Shown piece after piece: positions 12,101-23,480 of a DNA stretch of 64,000 nucleotides (its first letter is position 1; every line of letters begins with the position of its first letter). A program made the translations under genes and the position numbers. The stretch is taken from positions 5,732,001 to 5,796,000 of the forward strand of contig CM048575.1 of the NCBI GenBank assembly GCA_026413225.1. The letters run 5' to 3'. Under the pieces are notes generated by a model. That model saw nothing but the letters and a program-made list of their open reading frames with translations, made no database searches and was not told the origin of the DNA. This stretch comes from Otis tarda. Taxonomy: Eukaryota; Chordata; Aves; Otidiformes; Otididae.

Positions 12101-15100
12101 CCGAGAGACATGACTCAGGTTGCAAGCTGCAAGAGTGTTTCCTCTGTGGTTGCCCTTGAAAACACTTTCTGTTACGGACGTTTTTGTGCTGACTTGTATA
12201 CAAACCAAATTCATGTACTTGCAAATGATGCAGAGGTTTCGACCGGTGATTACTCCATCCAAGGGGTGTCCTTAGTAATCTCATACTGGGTCGTGTCCCC
12301 TCACAGAGCGCGTAGCTCAGCCTGCGAGTGCCAGGGTGACGAAGCTGAAGCTTGCGCTAACGTAGCGGATCAATCACTCGACTGAAAGATACACAGAAAA
12401 CACGTTTTATACGTGTCATATTCAAGGGTAAACTTCCAGCACTTGAGAGAAAGCTGCTCAGATAACTTTGAAAAGCAGATAGCTTTGGTAACCTCGATGT
12501 CTAATCTAAAGAAAAATATGTTGTCTGTTTAACAATACCAACAATTTTGAGACTCCTCAAAGCTCTTAACCCGTGGGCAGAGATCAAAGGCATCTGAAGT
12601 TTGCCTAAGAACTAACTTACATGATTGAAAACCCGTGATGTAAATTTTAGTCATTGAAAAGTCAAGCCGAGCCATCAAACAAAAAATAATGTCTATATCC
12701 TGACATATCAGGGAATATACATTGTACTTTTCAGGTAATAAACAACTGGAGAGCACAAGCTTCAGATCATGAGAAGCCTTCACGCTTTATACTGCAGTCT
12801 GGTAACATCAATTGGAAAGTTCAGACAAACCTTATTCTAGGGTGTTAAGAGTTGAAGGTCATGCTGCATGTCACCAGAATAAAAAATTCTTATTTGTCAT
12901 AGAAAGTCCTAGAATAGTACCTTTTGACTGATGCTGCAGTTGTCTACGCTGGATTAAAAGACACAATATATTAATGGAAACTATTTGTAGGCAGATTTCA
13001 ATTTTTTTTCCAAATTCAGTGCTCCAGGCTTTCCCACACTCTCCCCATCATATCCTTGGTCTTGTCACTGTCCTCCTTTGTCTCACTATGCAGAGAGAGC
13101 GGCAGCATTCTGCGGCTCTGGGAGCAGCTCCTGGACTGACCTGCATTCCCCCAGCACAGAGGAGAGATGCCGTGGAAAGGAGAGGAGGGAGATGTGTCCA
13201 AGATAACCACACAGACGCTTCTTTCGCCCAGGGTCTCCTGTGCCACAGCGATGCCGTACGCTCACTCATGCACAAGTTCAGATGCCGCAGCAGTCGCACA
13301 TCATTATGTTATGCTTTTAAATCTGAGATGAGATCCACCCGCTGCACCGACACCCCATTCGTACAGACCTCCTGTACGTCCCACCTTCTCTAAACAATGC
13401 CACAGAGATCAGCAGCGCAGCCACGAAACCAAGCATCCTCCTGAACGCAGGTCCCTCTCGCATCTCTAATCCCACCAAGAATTTGCTCCAACACGTAGGG
13501 AAGGCACAATGCAAACATCCCAGCCTGGGGCATTTGCAGTGTCAGAGACTTGCAAGATGTCAGGCCGCACAGGGAACAGTGGCCCCTTACACCCGCACCC
13601 AGGGGTGCACTCAGGTCTTCCGTGCTCTTTTTGCTCTGCTAGGGAAACCAGGCAACGCGACTGTGCTTTATGGGACTGTTCTCATGCCCTCCCCTCCCGC
13701 AACCATTCATTTGCTAGCCTTTTTCAGCCACATCTGGTGCAAAATAGAGATATCAAACTTCTGTTGCAACTCACTTCATGAGAAGTTATGTTTGTGTAGA
13801 GCAGCGAGAGAGATAATAGCGGTAGTACAGAAAGAAAGCAGTTAGCTTGTGCTCCAGGCTTTTATCAAACACCAGAGAAGCTGTAGGAGCGAAGGACAGA
13901 GTAAGGAGGGATGCTCTGAAAGCTCCAGGCTGCAAGTCAGAGCTCATGGCTCATTAGACAGCAGAGAATCCAAATACAAGAAGCACATCTATAAACAAGA
14001 ATCAATACACAGGCCTTGTTAATTCAGCTATTCATGGAAAAACATGTTTTCATCAGTCATGAATTAGGATTTTCTTTTGTTATACAGCAACCCACTGAGG
14101 TTAAAAGGGGAGTTTTCAAAATACAGTTATGCCAAAGCCGAAGTCAAGGCTCAAGGAACATTGTCAATAAAATGCAGGTTTGAGTCTGTTTTGAAAAATA
14201 GCATCGACGTCTGGCCAACGCGCACAGGATGGGTCCTGCTCCGCAGGAGCTTCTCTGTTCATTCCAGCTCTTTCAGAGCACTCTGCAGCACAGAGCAGAG
14301 CCTAAATGCTGATAGAATCAGGTCCCTTCTTGGTTTACTGCATACTACAAAAAAAAAAAAAAAGAAAAAAGAAAAAATATGATTAGCAGCTGTTAAATTA
14401 CACTGCAATTTGTCAGCACCTTATTAAGAACCAGTTGATACTTCAGGGGCGAACGCTACGTGTTGGAGATTCGATTAGGTGCTATCGTGAGTTCGTTTGC
14501 CTTAAGACTTTTCCCGTTTAAGACTATGCCTCCTAAAAAACCAACGTTACAGTTCTGGTGTCAGTGTAAAGAGCACTGAATATAATTACAGCAAAACCTC
14601 CTCGCTCTCCAGGAAAGATCAGGGCTTTTAGGGGTTTCACACAGGTCAGCATCTGTTAAACCATTACGAGTAGGATGTGAAGTGCCAGGTTAGACCTTCC
14701 ATTTCCAAACAGTGGCAAAACCTTCAAACTGGGCAGGCACGGGAGGTGATTGCTGTAATTAACGGGAAGGACAGGCTGAGGGATCAAGACCTTTCCATGC
14801 AGAAATCAATTAAAACATCTGCACGAACCTATCGGGTGTCACACGTGCACATGCTGTAACACAGAAAATAACTTACAGTCACAAAAACCTTAAAACAGTT
14901 TCCAGTATCTTTTTTTTTGTCTTTGTTACAGTGACCTCCAGAGGTACTAGGTATCAACTGACGCTCCCAAGTCGGAAATGACAGCGTTCACTCCCACAAG
15001 GCTGTAACTGCAGCTCCGTGAGGTGTACGTCACTGGGCTTCACATGAGAAGCACAACATGGAAATTCCATTGAACCAAGTTTATTGGAACAGAACACACG

Positions 15101-16379
15101 TCCCCATCCATGCAGCCTGCCCACAAAAAAAGAAGCTAATTAAGTCTGCTACGCATTTGAGCGGAGCTTCCTCCCACGCCTGCCACCAGCTCTACCAGCT
15201 CTCAAACAGCATCCTGGTGATCGCAGGCTGCTGGACGGCAGATGAAAAAAAGCCAAATATCCAATGCTCTAGTCTCCCTCATAATAAACAGCCGGTGTGT
15301 TTGCTGAAGGAACAGAATAAGGAACATAATTATAAGAATTTTAGTTATACCAGGAACACGGGACACCAGGCAGAGCCTTCCTCAGGGAACTCGCTGTTCC
15401 CCGCACAGGGGTCTGGCAGCCCAGCACGCGGCACGGCTCAGGGGAGCCAGGCCGACTGCTCTCTGTGCGGCACCAGGTAGCAGAGGAAAGGAAACCTTTT
15501 GTTTTTCTCCTTTAGACTAAAATATTCTCCAAGTGTGGATGCTCAGCGCTGATGGCTGAGGTGCCCTTTAACCACAGAGTGACGTGTGACGGCTCAGGGA
15601 TGTGCAGAGCAGGGCGTCGCTCAGAAATCCTCATTTCCGGAGTACGGCTGCACACGGGGCCGAGCTCCCAACCCGCCACACAAGGGAGCAGAAGCCTGAA
15701 GGGAGAGACAGGAGAAAATCATCTGCCTGCTAGATAGTATTGGCTTCAGTCAATACCTGAAGGTTACGGAACGCTGAGATGCAGAGCATGGCTCATTCTT
15801 TCCGTCCACACCTTGCTAGGAACACCAGCCTCCGGTTTGCCTGAGAATGCTCTGATCTCCCCGCGGAGTCAGCAGCTGGATCATCCCCTCACAAGCCCTT
15901 TTCTCTTTTCCTCAGAGAAAGGTGTGCTGTGTCATCACACTTCACTCCAACCTGAATCCTCACCAGCTTCACTGGCAGGTAATAAGCAGGCTGCCAGCAG
16001 TTTTACTATTAACAGTGTTTGACTGTGGTAAACAGCCTTCTACAAGACAACAGCAAAAACAGAGCTTCTACCTTTGTGCCAGCCTCTCAGCTGACAGATC
16101 AACAGTTTTCTCACAGTTCTGCACAAGAAGTTGCGGTGTTTTAGGACAAACTCTCCAGATGCCATAAGAGAACAGGTTCTCCATGAGTATTTTCCCAGCA
16201 AGGCAGGTGAGGGCAGAGCCAGGGGAGCCAGCGTGACCCTGCAAGCAGGCACCTGAGCTGGAGCTTTGGCCGCCCGTCCCAGCCCGCGCCGGTGTGTCGC
16301 GGCCAGCTACAGGAGCGATGCTCCAGTGAGCGCAGAGACGAGATAATAAGCATGAGGGATTTTCACTCCAGCTCCTGAC
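12101..16379. other. Non-coding DNA, minor features only
   Basis: A frame open on the + strand at 12110-12385 (91 codons) is unrelated to any family I know. ACACGT-TTTAT-ACGTGT near 12400 is a small perfect hairpin. TTTTCAG meets GTAATA at 12734/12735, a weak acceptor-donor juxtaposition. An interrupted poly(A) tract lies at 14349-14377 with no AATAAA in front of it. Otherwise nothing can be named. Confidence 0.4.
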
Positions 16380-16760
16380 AGCCGCTGCAGACGCACAATT
16401 CCCATTCAGATTAACTGAATGGCATTAACAACAAGTTACAGCTATGGTAAGCAAGAGGATATGTAAGGCTGGATTTAGCTGCATTTACTAACCTAGTTTT
16501 TATTTCCTAATACAATTTCCCATCCAAGATGCTGTTTATAAAGAACATTACGCAACAACTCATTAAATTCTTCAAAACTGGAGTACTTTATTCCAGTTTA
16601 AATTGCAGACATAGCCTATTTTTATGCAAACACTTTCTGAACAACTTTGAGCTCCCATGTACACTAATTAAATCTGTCACATGCACAGTGGAACCTTAAA
16701 TTATATTTGCTCAATCCTTCAGCAGTAAATGGTCCTTTGAACTGAGTGCATTATGAATGA
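16380..16760. promoter_or_regulatory. AT-rich CNE-like block with octamer-like site
   Basis: AT-rich, non-repetitive, with an octamer-like ATGCAAAC at 16624-16631 and homeodomain cores (CTAATTAAATC, GCATTAACAAC). No open frame until about 16750. Regulatory role is inferred. Confidence 0.25.
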
Positions 16761-18590
16761 AATCTCATTCCTTGGCCTGCTTAGGGGAAAGGAACAGGAA
16801 TTCCTCCAAAGCATCTTAAATTCAATTCTCTGTCATTTTCTGTTGAATCGAAAAGTCAGCGTGCTGGACACGCGTCACAGCAGGCTCCGTGTTTACAGAG
16901 GATATTCTGCTTCACAGGGGTATTACGGAGCACGCTGGGAACAGATTGAGGCTGAAAAGGACAGAAGTTGTGCAGGAGGAAAGGCACTGTCTTCTTGTAC
17001 GCAAGGCAGGCAGAGGATTCACGGAAGTATTTCTGCAGCAATCCCACCATTTCTAGTCCAGAGACAGCACCTCTCAGAAATCCACGTTTCAGACTACAGC
17101 TGACTGAAAATCCTCATCACGGTGTATTTTGTCTCAGAGGCTACAAACTCAAGAGATCCAAAAGAGAGGCAGAGAAGACTGATGGAGCCCCTAAGTTCAC
17201 CCCGTCTGGGCTGTGGACCTGTGCTGCCGCGCCTGGGACGTGCACGGGTCCTCTCCTGGGGAGAGATCCTCACGTCACCTGCCTGGCTGAGCGGGGGGGC
17301 TCGGGGAGGGGGGTTTCCTTGGCTGCGGAGTTAATTCACTGCGTCAGTGACCCGGCTGCGGAGGAGCTCACCAGGGAAGCCTCATAAGGAATCTGTACTT
17401 GCTCCGAAGGTCTCAGCCACAGGAACAACCCATCCCACGGTCAGATGGTGCATCCTTTCCTCTAAGTGCAAGAGCTCTCGCTTACTCTAAACACTTTATT
17501 AGCGTACGGGGAACAGCAAAGCATTAAAGTGGTGGCCGACTGGGAAAACACATTGCACATTTCCTAGCTTTAAACAGTGAGAGTCAATGGGAATGGTCTT
17601 TCAGCTCTATTACAGCAAGGTGCACTGTGTTTGTCACGGACACAGTGTATTTCCGATTACCCTGTGTTTCTGGGAGGCCAGCATGCATTATTCATACGGG
17701 GAGACTGAGTTAGAACAAAAATATCCCTTCAGTTTCTATCAGAGCTGCAAAAGACTTTTCCCTCCCAGTGCTTGCCCCGCTTTTTAGACACCTAGCATGC
17801 TTACATGTGTGTTCTCTGCAAAGCGCTTAGCACATATTTTGCTCAAAATAAATAATAAACACAAGCACTCATGTTGGATAGGACCTCCCTCCTTTAGCCC
17901 ATCTTTACCCTTCTCCCTGTCTATTATCTCTGCACAGAAGGGAACAGCGGGGGCCATGCCCAAACCGCCTTCCCCTCACCACTGCCCAGCCTGAGTTCAG
18001 AAGGGTCCCGCCTGGGAGACGGGGCCGCATGAGATGTGAAACAGCATCCGGGGAGACACGCGATGTTTAGTTTTCTTCCCAAGCCCTCAAGGATTTATAT
18101 ACAGAGGGTACAACAGGCAGACGCAGGTCTTCACTTCCAACTTTTCTGTACATCCTTCCTCAGAATCCCCTTGCCTGCGTTCACTAAAACCACAGCAGCT
18201 CCAGAATCTGGGCCAGGGCTGCAGTCAGGTGGAAACCACTCTGCTCTCCACACAGCAGTGGGACCTCAAGGGACCCCACAGCTCCTGTTTCTTCTCCAGG
18301 GAGAGAAAAAAAAATCATCTACTTCCTCACTGAAAAGCTGACTGATCTCTGCAAGGACTGGTTTCCTTTAATGCATTATCCAAGGAGCTGGCAGATCCAC
18401 TTGTGTGCAGATCAGACTCTGCCAGGCACCCAGCTGACGCAGCCAGGCCAGCCCTCCGCACACGCCGGGTCCCTCCAAGAAACCCATTCCCATGGGAAAC
18501 GGCGTGCATCTCTGGGAGCTGCCTCGCCAGGAAGCAATCCCTGTGAACTGACGATGCTCAAACACAGCTTTCCCCCTCTAGTTCTTATAC
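16761..18590. other. Non-coding DNA with a G-quadruplex motif
   Basis: GC-rich around 17180-17400. At 17293-17313 the + strand reads G7-CTC-G4-A-G6, which satisfies the four-run G-quadruplex pattern. Remaining sequence has only unassignable short open frames. Confidence 0.5.
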
Positions 18591-18990
18591 CTCTGCCATC
18601 CCATAGCCAAATAATCCTCTCAGCTCATAAGGTATTTTTAGACATGCCATTAATATTTAATGAGACCGCCCACAGCAAGTTAGATAGCACAGCAATTAAT
18701 TTTTAAATGCTGACATTTATTACAGTATGTAGCTGCTACCAAACTTGCTGTGGGCTATCTGGATAAATGTCAGTTAAATATCTAATAATTCCTTACTATT
18801 TAATATGAACATTAAAAAAAGCCCTGTAATTATCCATTATTTGTAAAATTAAATTGAGATTTTAATTTTGGCATTTAGGTTTCTCTCTCACACATCCCTG
18901 CTTCAGCCTCTGAGGCTAACTCATTTTTGGTAATTAATTTATACATTGATTAATTTATTTTCATCTAATGTTTAAAACCATGCTTGTAAG
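18591..18990. promoter_or_regulatory. Very AT-rich CNE-like block
   Basis: Strongly AT-rich, rich in TAATTA/TTAAT homeodomain cores (about 18650, 18690, 18930-18960), with no repeat similarity and no open frame across most of it. It contains the inverted repeat described separately at 18668-18755. Probably a conserved regulatory element, by appearance only. Confidence 0.3.
18668..18755. repeat. 22-bp imperfect inverted repeat, 44-nt loop
   Basis: Arm 18668-18689 and arm 18734-18755 are reverse complements at 20 of 22 positions, including a perfect 14-bp core (GCCCACAGCAAGTT at 18668-18681 against AACTTGCTGTGGGC at 18742-18755). Transcribed from the - strand, one of the two mismatches becomes a G-U wobble. 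A second, perfect 11-bp inverted repeat (CTGACATTTAT at 18710-18720, ATAAATGTCAG at 18763-18773) is interleaved with the first: one arm sits in the loop and the other outside. The hairpin has the size of a miRNA precursor, but the loop is long and I recognise no known miRNA. Confidence 0.85.
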
Positions 18991-19611
18991 GCACAAGATA
19001 CAGCAGAAGAAACACTGATTAATGTTGCGACAGCCTGGCATTGCACCCAGCAGTGCGAGCGACAGACCTGCAACAACCAACGGGAATGGGAAGGCTCGAC
19101 CTACAGCGGGACCGAGGTGCTGAGACACCCGGGTCAGATTCAGACCCAGAGGTGAGTGAACCCTCTCCGACGTGAACGCACGGCAAATACGAGCGGCTGC
19201 ACCCTCCTCCAAGGCAACAGACCCCTCCCCCCGCGCCCCCCCGCCAGTTCCACCGCTGTCCACCAGCATCCCAAGTCCCATCAGTACCCACAGTCCAGAT
19301 GACGATTATGACCCAAATGGTACCAGAAAATTCCCATTTTCCACACTTCAAAGCAATCAGCTGACAGAACCTGCTCCTGTCGCTAATTGACGAACGGATT
19401 TTTTTGGCACAGGGTGAAGAGCGTTGAGCATCCTGGCTGATTAACATCCAGCTCTGAAAAGAGATACAGATCCATCTAGGACAGAATAACCTGATCAAAA
19501 CAAGTTGAAAAACAAAAGAATGAATTAACATTAGCAAGGTGGAGGTTTAAAAGCTCATGGATAGTTTAAACAGTTGATTTTGCCGTTTTTCAAACCCAGT
19601 ATTAAATAAGC
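18991..19611. other. Non-coding DNA with - strand G-quadruplex motif
   Basis: GC-rich at 19020-19290. C4-T-C6-GCG-C7 at 19222-19242 gives a four-run G-quadruplex motif on the - strand. CAGAG|GTGAGTGA at about 19152 is a good 5' splice-donor match, but no acceptor with a polypyrimidine tract lies upstream. A 172-codon - strand frame (19019-19537) resembles no known protein. Confidence 0.45.
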
Positions 19612-20264
19612 CAGCATGGCTTCAACTAAGGACAAATCATGGCTGACCAATTTTGCTCTGTGAGGAGGTTGCAGCATCAGTGGACAAGGGAGAGCCAACT
19701 GACGTCATCTACCTGGACTTGTGCAAAGCATTTGACACTGTCCTGCACAACATCCTTCTCTCTAAACTGGAGAGACATGGGTTTGACAGATGGACCACTT
19801 GGTTGACAAGGAATTGGCTGGATGGCCGCACTCAGAGAGTGGTGGTCAACGGCTCAATGTCCAAGTGGAGACCGGTCACCAGTGGCATCCCTCAGGGGTC
19901 CATGTTGGGCCCGGCCCTGTTCAACATCTTTGTAGGCAACATGGACAGTGGGATAGAGAGCACCTTCAGCAAGTTTGCTGACAACACCAAGCTGTGTGAT
20001 GCCGTTCAACATGCTGGAGGGGAGGGATGCCATCCAGAGGGACCTTGACAGGCTGGGGAGGGTGGGCCTGTGCAAACCTCATGAAGTCCAACCAGGCCAA
20101 GGGCAAGGTCCTGCACCTGGGTTGGGGCAATCCCAGGCACAAATCCAGGCTGGGCAGAGAATGGATCAAGAGCAGCCCTGAGGAGAAGCACTTGACCATG
20201 CTGGTGGATGAAAGGCTGGATGGCCTTGAAAGGTCCCTTCCCACCCAAACCATTCTATGATTTT
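19612..20264 (+). mobile_element. CR1 LINE fragment: reverse transcriptase part plus 3' end
   Basis: This is the inactive remains of an avian CR1 non-LTR retrotransposon. From about 19650 the + strand encodes reverse-transcriptase segments: [14 protein letters not shown], the LERHGFDRW block, [18 protein letters not shown] with the conserved PQGS-LGP motif, and SKFADNTKL, where the usual FADD catalytic motif reads FADN. The frame then breaks at least twice (near 20010 and 20070), with later pieces ([29 protein letters not shown]) in other frames. At about 20219 the sequence jumps from the ...VDERLDG region straight to the CR1 3' UTR (ggccttgaaaggtcccttcc) and the terminal ATTCTATGATT-type repeat, so several hundred bases are missing internally. 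The 5' end is truncated, as is normal for CR1. Confidence 0.95.
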
Positions 20265-20602
20265 AAGCCTAACTGATTTTGGTTTTTCCCCCTCATCTCC
20301 AAGACTATTTTGCACAGTGAATGAGGCTGCACTGTAGTCAGGATACATTAATGGGTTGTTTCTCTCCAATGTGATCTACTCTTTATGCAATATTTAGATT
20401 CAAAAACATTAATGGAACAGAATCACTTAGCAATTTTGAAAAACTAAATTCCATAAGATTTTTTTTTTTTGCCTTTTTTCCTCATCATAAGCCTCAAAGT
20501 GTACCTATTATACCTGCATACACACAGCTTCATGTCAGCCCAGGCTTGACTTAGAGGTTTCATATGGATACCCCTGCAAATTCCCTTCTCTCATGTCCTC
20601 AG
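20265..20602. other. Non-coding DNA between CR1 and candidate exon
   Basis: AT-rich unique-looking sequence with an 11-T run near 20460. No AATAAA stands next to that run in either orientation, so it is not a retrocopy tail. Confidence 0.4.
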
Positions 20603-20661
20603 CTTTCTGAGGAATTTTCCTTCCTGGCTGAAGCTTCCCATGCTTCGGTCCTGTGGCAAAG
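20603..20661 (+). other. Candidate exon (59 nt) bounded by strong splice signals
   Basis: The sequence before 20603 is a good 3' splice site: a pyrimidine-rich tract (cccttctctcatgtcctcag) ending in AG at 20601-20602. The sequence after 20661 is GTGAGTAT preceded by AAAG, close to the ideal vertebrate donor. The 59 nt between them are open in two of three + strand frames (LSEEFSFLAEASHASVLWQ and FLRNFPSWLKLPMLRSCGK), neither of which I recognise. Two good signals at exon spacing are uncommon by chance but not decisive in 64 kb. It could be a lncRNA exon, an alternative or cryptic exon, or nothing. No promoter or partner exon is visible. Confidence 0.3.
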
Positions 20662-21759
20662 GTGAGTATCCTGGGATAAAATCTGAACAAGCCTATTTCT
20701 TGATGCAGTCTCAGGACTTTTGAAACCTACAATCTGAGGGTTTTGGCAGGAAAATCCTCAAGTTGCACTTCTACTTTCCCCACATCAAGGAGAAAGATGA
20801 ATGATGACAACTTTTTCCAAAATGAACAGATTCAATGCAATACTGCTGACAAAAATAAAGGATCCTACAGCAGCGCTCACTTTCTGCAAGGTGAAATGTC
20901 TAACGGGGACACTTCAGTGCTGAATTGGTCACAGCACTCGCTTTAGAGACTGGAGAAAAACCCACCACAGAACCTATTAATCTTCCCTACAATAAAAATG
21001 ATCTATACCCACAGCACTCGGGATGATGGAGTTTTCTGTGATTATTCCCTTCGCCCGCAGCGTGCCACCTCCCGTTGCCCCCCCCATGCCATTTGGAAAG
21101 CAATCGTTAGCGTAGGCAGCAGGGAATGCTTCACGCTCCAGCCATTTATCAGCTGCCTAGAGAGAAGTGAACGGCCTTCAGCGGATCATCCCGAAACACT
21201 GAGGGTGTTTGCCCCCCAGTAGAAAAAAAAGTCAAGGAAGATCATGGAAAATTGATTGCTTTCCCGTCATTTGCAGCTGTGTATATTCATTAATCTGTAT
21301 TAAACGGAAAAAATAAAGGAGAGGGGTAATGTCCTGGCCTTGAAACCATGCTGGCACATATCTGGGGCTGCGATGGTGAGACTGAGTTGCAGTCCTTCTG
21401 ACTAACTACTGCTGACAAAGGGTAGTCCAAGTCAGTGCTAAATATGTACGACATCCAGGATCTATTTTCCTCTCTGTGGTCCTACGTAACAGGGTAGAGC
21501 CATCCAAAGCAGAGCCTATGCCCACACTTGTGCCATGGCCCCAAAGAGCAACTGGAAGTGAATCAAATTCCTCCTCAAAATGAGGACTGGAGCTTCTGGC
21601 CTCCTTCCAGGCGCTCCTCAAGAGCCATCCTCTCCTCCCTCGCACAAGGGCAAGACTTTTCCTTGTCTCAATATGTGACTGGAGAAGACCACTTCTGCAC
21701 AGAAATTACAATTAAGCAGCAGCACGAGCAGCAGAATCAGCCGCTTTCTCCATCACGCT
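20662..21759. other. Non-coding DNA without recognisable features
   Basis: Mixed composition with short open frames only. No repeat family or RNA gene seen. Confidence 0.4.
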
Positions 21760-22140
21760 GCTCATGCGAAGCCTGATCTTGTGTTGCACGTTGTTGGTAA
21801 CATGGCCTAAAGTATAAAGAGCTGCTGAGGCTTTGTGGAAAATACACTGCTTTGGAAACAATTCTGCTTGTACATCATACATTCTCCTGTCATTTTTATT
21901 CCCTGGGTATTTTATTACTGAGGGATATTTGCATGAAAATAGAATCTTTGTTTCATAAGAATTCATCTGCTTCTGTACTGCGGTCCTGGAGGAATTTATG
22001 GTGAATGAACACTCTGTATTTCTCATGTTCTCACATACACAAAAAATTGCCAATTATTTAAATTATTGTATCTTCTGGAGGCTTAATTTCCCTCCATGAA
22101 TCTCCTCTTCAATCAATGCCACAGTAATCTTTAGACCTGA
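21760..22140. promoter_or_regulatory. CNE-like block with perfect octamer site
   Basis: AT-rich, non-repetitive block with a perfect POU octamer ATTTGCAT at 21927-21934, overlapping GATATTTGCATGAAAAT, plus CAATTATTTAAATTATTG near 22050. A - strand frame of 113 codons (21712-22053) spans part of it but matches no known protein and has no splice or promoter context. Enhancer identity is inferred. Confidence 0.28.
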
Positions 22141-23240
22141 ATGGGAAAGAAGCTACCAAGCAGCAGTTGTAAGAATCTGACAGTGACTTTTTCTAAAGGG
22201 CCCTGGGGCTGCAAAAGCATCGCATTTACATCCTGCGAGGCAATCAACAGAGGACAAGGGCTGGTGGGGAATGCCAGGAGCTTTAAGATGGGTCATAAGG
22301 AAGGGAAATTTGGGGTTAGTCTGGTCTCTGTCTGTCAAACCATTGGCAATGTCCTTCCTCCCAGAAGACGTCTGTGCCCCAGAGGGCAATGGGTGTAAAT
22401 GAACACATTCATGTTTTTCATAAAAACAGGTGACTTTGGGGAGACTGCCTGTAACAGCACACTTTTCATGTGTTTCAGTTCTTAAAGCTCAAAGCAAATA
22501 TTGATTAAAGATACTTTCCAAAACCATCAGAGAAATATTGTGGTTTTCTAAAGGCTGCAGGGAGAACACTTGTAATTAAAAAAAGCAATGCTGGCTTTGG
22601 AAACTAATCTGATAAAGCTTCCAATTAAAATTTTGGTTAAAACACCAAACAAAACCTCAGAGAGGAAACCAAACCTCATAGAAAATAAGGTTTAGATTCA
22701 CTGAAAAACAACTGTGTTGGAAGGGTGAAGCTTTCAGTGCCACTTCAGCTTGCCAGCCCTTCCCTTCTCCCGGACGTGCTGGGGACAGGGAAGGGTGGCT
22801 GTAACCAGCGCACGGGGGCTTGCAGCCGCAGGACCATTCCCTGTAACAACTGGGCTCAACACATGCAGGTGCTGGGTACTCAGGTCTCCTCTCCAAACCT
22901 TGCATCCGAGCTGAACCAAAGGCCACTTTAAAGCCAGCTGTCTGACCACAGCCCATCTGGGAAAGGCAGCTCAAGTGAGATCTGCATTAAAATGCATCAC
23001 CAACGCATGAGCTAGCTCCACCGCTGGCACTCAAACCCACATCTGCACAGCACTGACTGGTCAAAGTCTTATTATTCCAATGAGCTGTTCTGCCCTTGCT
23101 CTGTTTTGGGTGGGCTCCCCCACAACAAAATCCCCAAATGCAGAGACATGAATTCTTAGCCCAGGAATGGGAGCACATAAGATGGAAAGCTCAGTCTGTG
23201 ATGCTTCTGAACAGGCATTTTGTTCCCTCCTCTTTAATTG
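22141..23240. other. Non-coding DNA; short motif-dense part at 22480-22640
   Basis: The stretch 22480-22640 is AT-rich with TTGATTAAAG, TGTAATTAAAA and CTGATAAAG words and may be part of a regulatory element. The rest (22700-23200) is GC-richer with no recognisable feature. Confidence 0.35.
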
Positions 23241-23480
23241 AAACAAGTTTATCCATTTAGATCTACATATATTCCAAATTTCTAATGCCTCCTGTAATTC
23301 ACACCAATCTTATCACTTGAAAAACAATCAGGTTCTTTACTTGCCTAATTCTGTTTTGCTTGCTCCCAAGTAATTTAGCTCCTGAACCATCACGCTTGTG
23401 CACATGTTCATTAGCCTCATCCATTTAGCTGCTTGGGCAGCTGTGCCATTTAACAGAGCTGAAAAAACCACATGAAGGCT
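23241..23480. promoter_or_regulatory. CNE-like block with E-box
   Basis: Non-repetitive sequence with the E-box CAGCTG at 23438-23443, CACATG and CATTAG words just upstream (23400-23415), and TGTAATTCAC near 23294. It has no open frame. The look is that of a conserved enhancer, by pattern only. Confidence 0.25.

Noticed and set aside
12110..12385. 91-codon + strand frame with a protein-like residue mix
   Set aside because: Overlaps a - strand frame, has no splice or promoter context, and I recognise no homologue.
14349..14377. Interrupted poly(A) tract as a possible retrocopy tail
   Set aside because: No AATAAA in the preceding 40 bases and no flanking direct repeats seen; treated as simple sequence.
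19019..19537. 172-codon frame on the - strand
   Set aside because: Passes through a low-complexity G-rich run (GGAGGG-type residues) and resembles no protein.
20459..20476. Poly(T) run as a - strand retrocopy tail
   Set aside because: No TTTATT follows at the right distance and no target duplication is evident.
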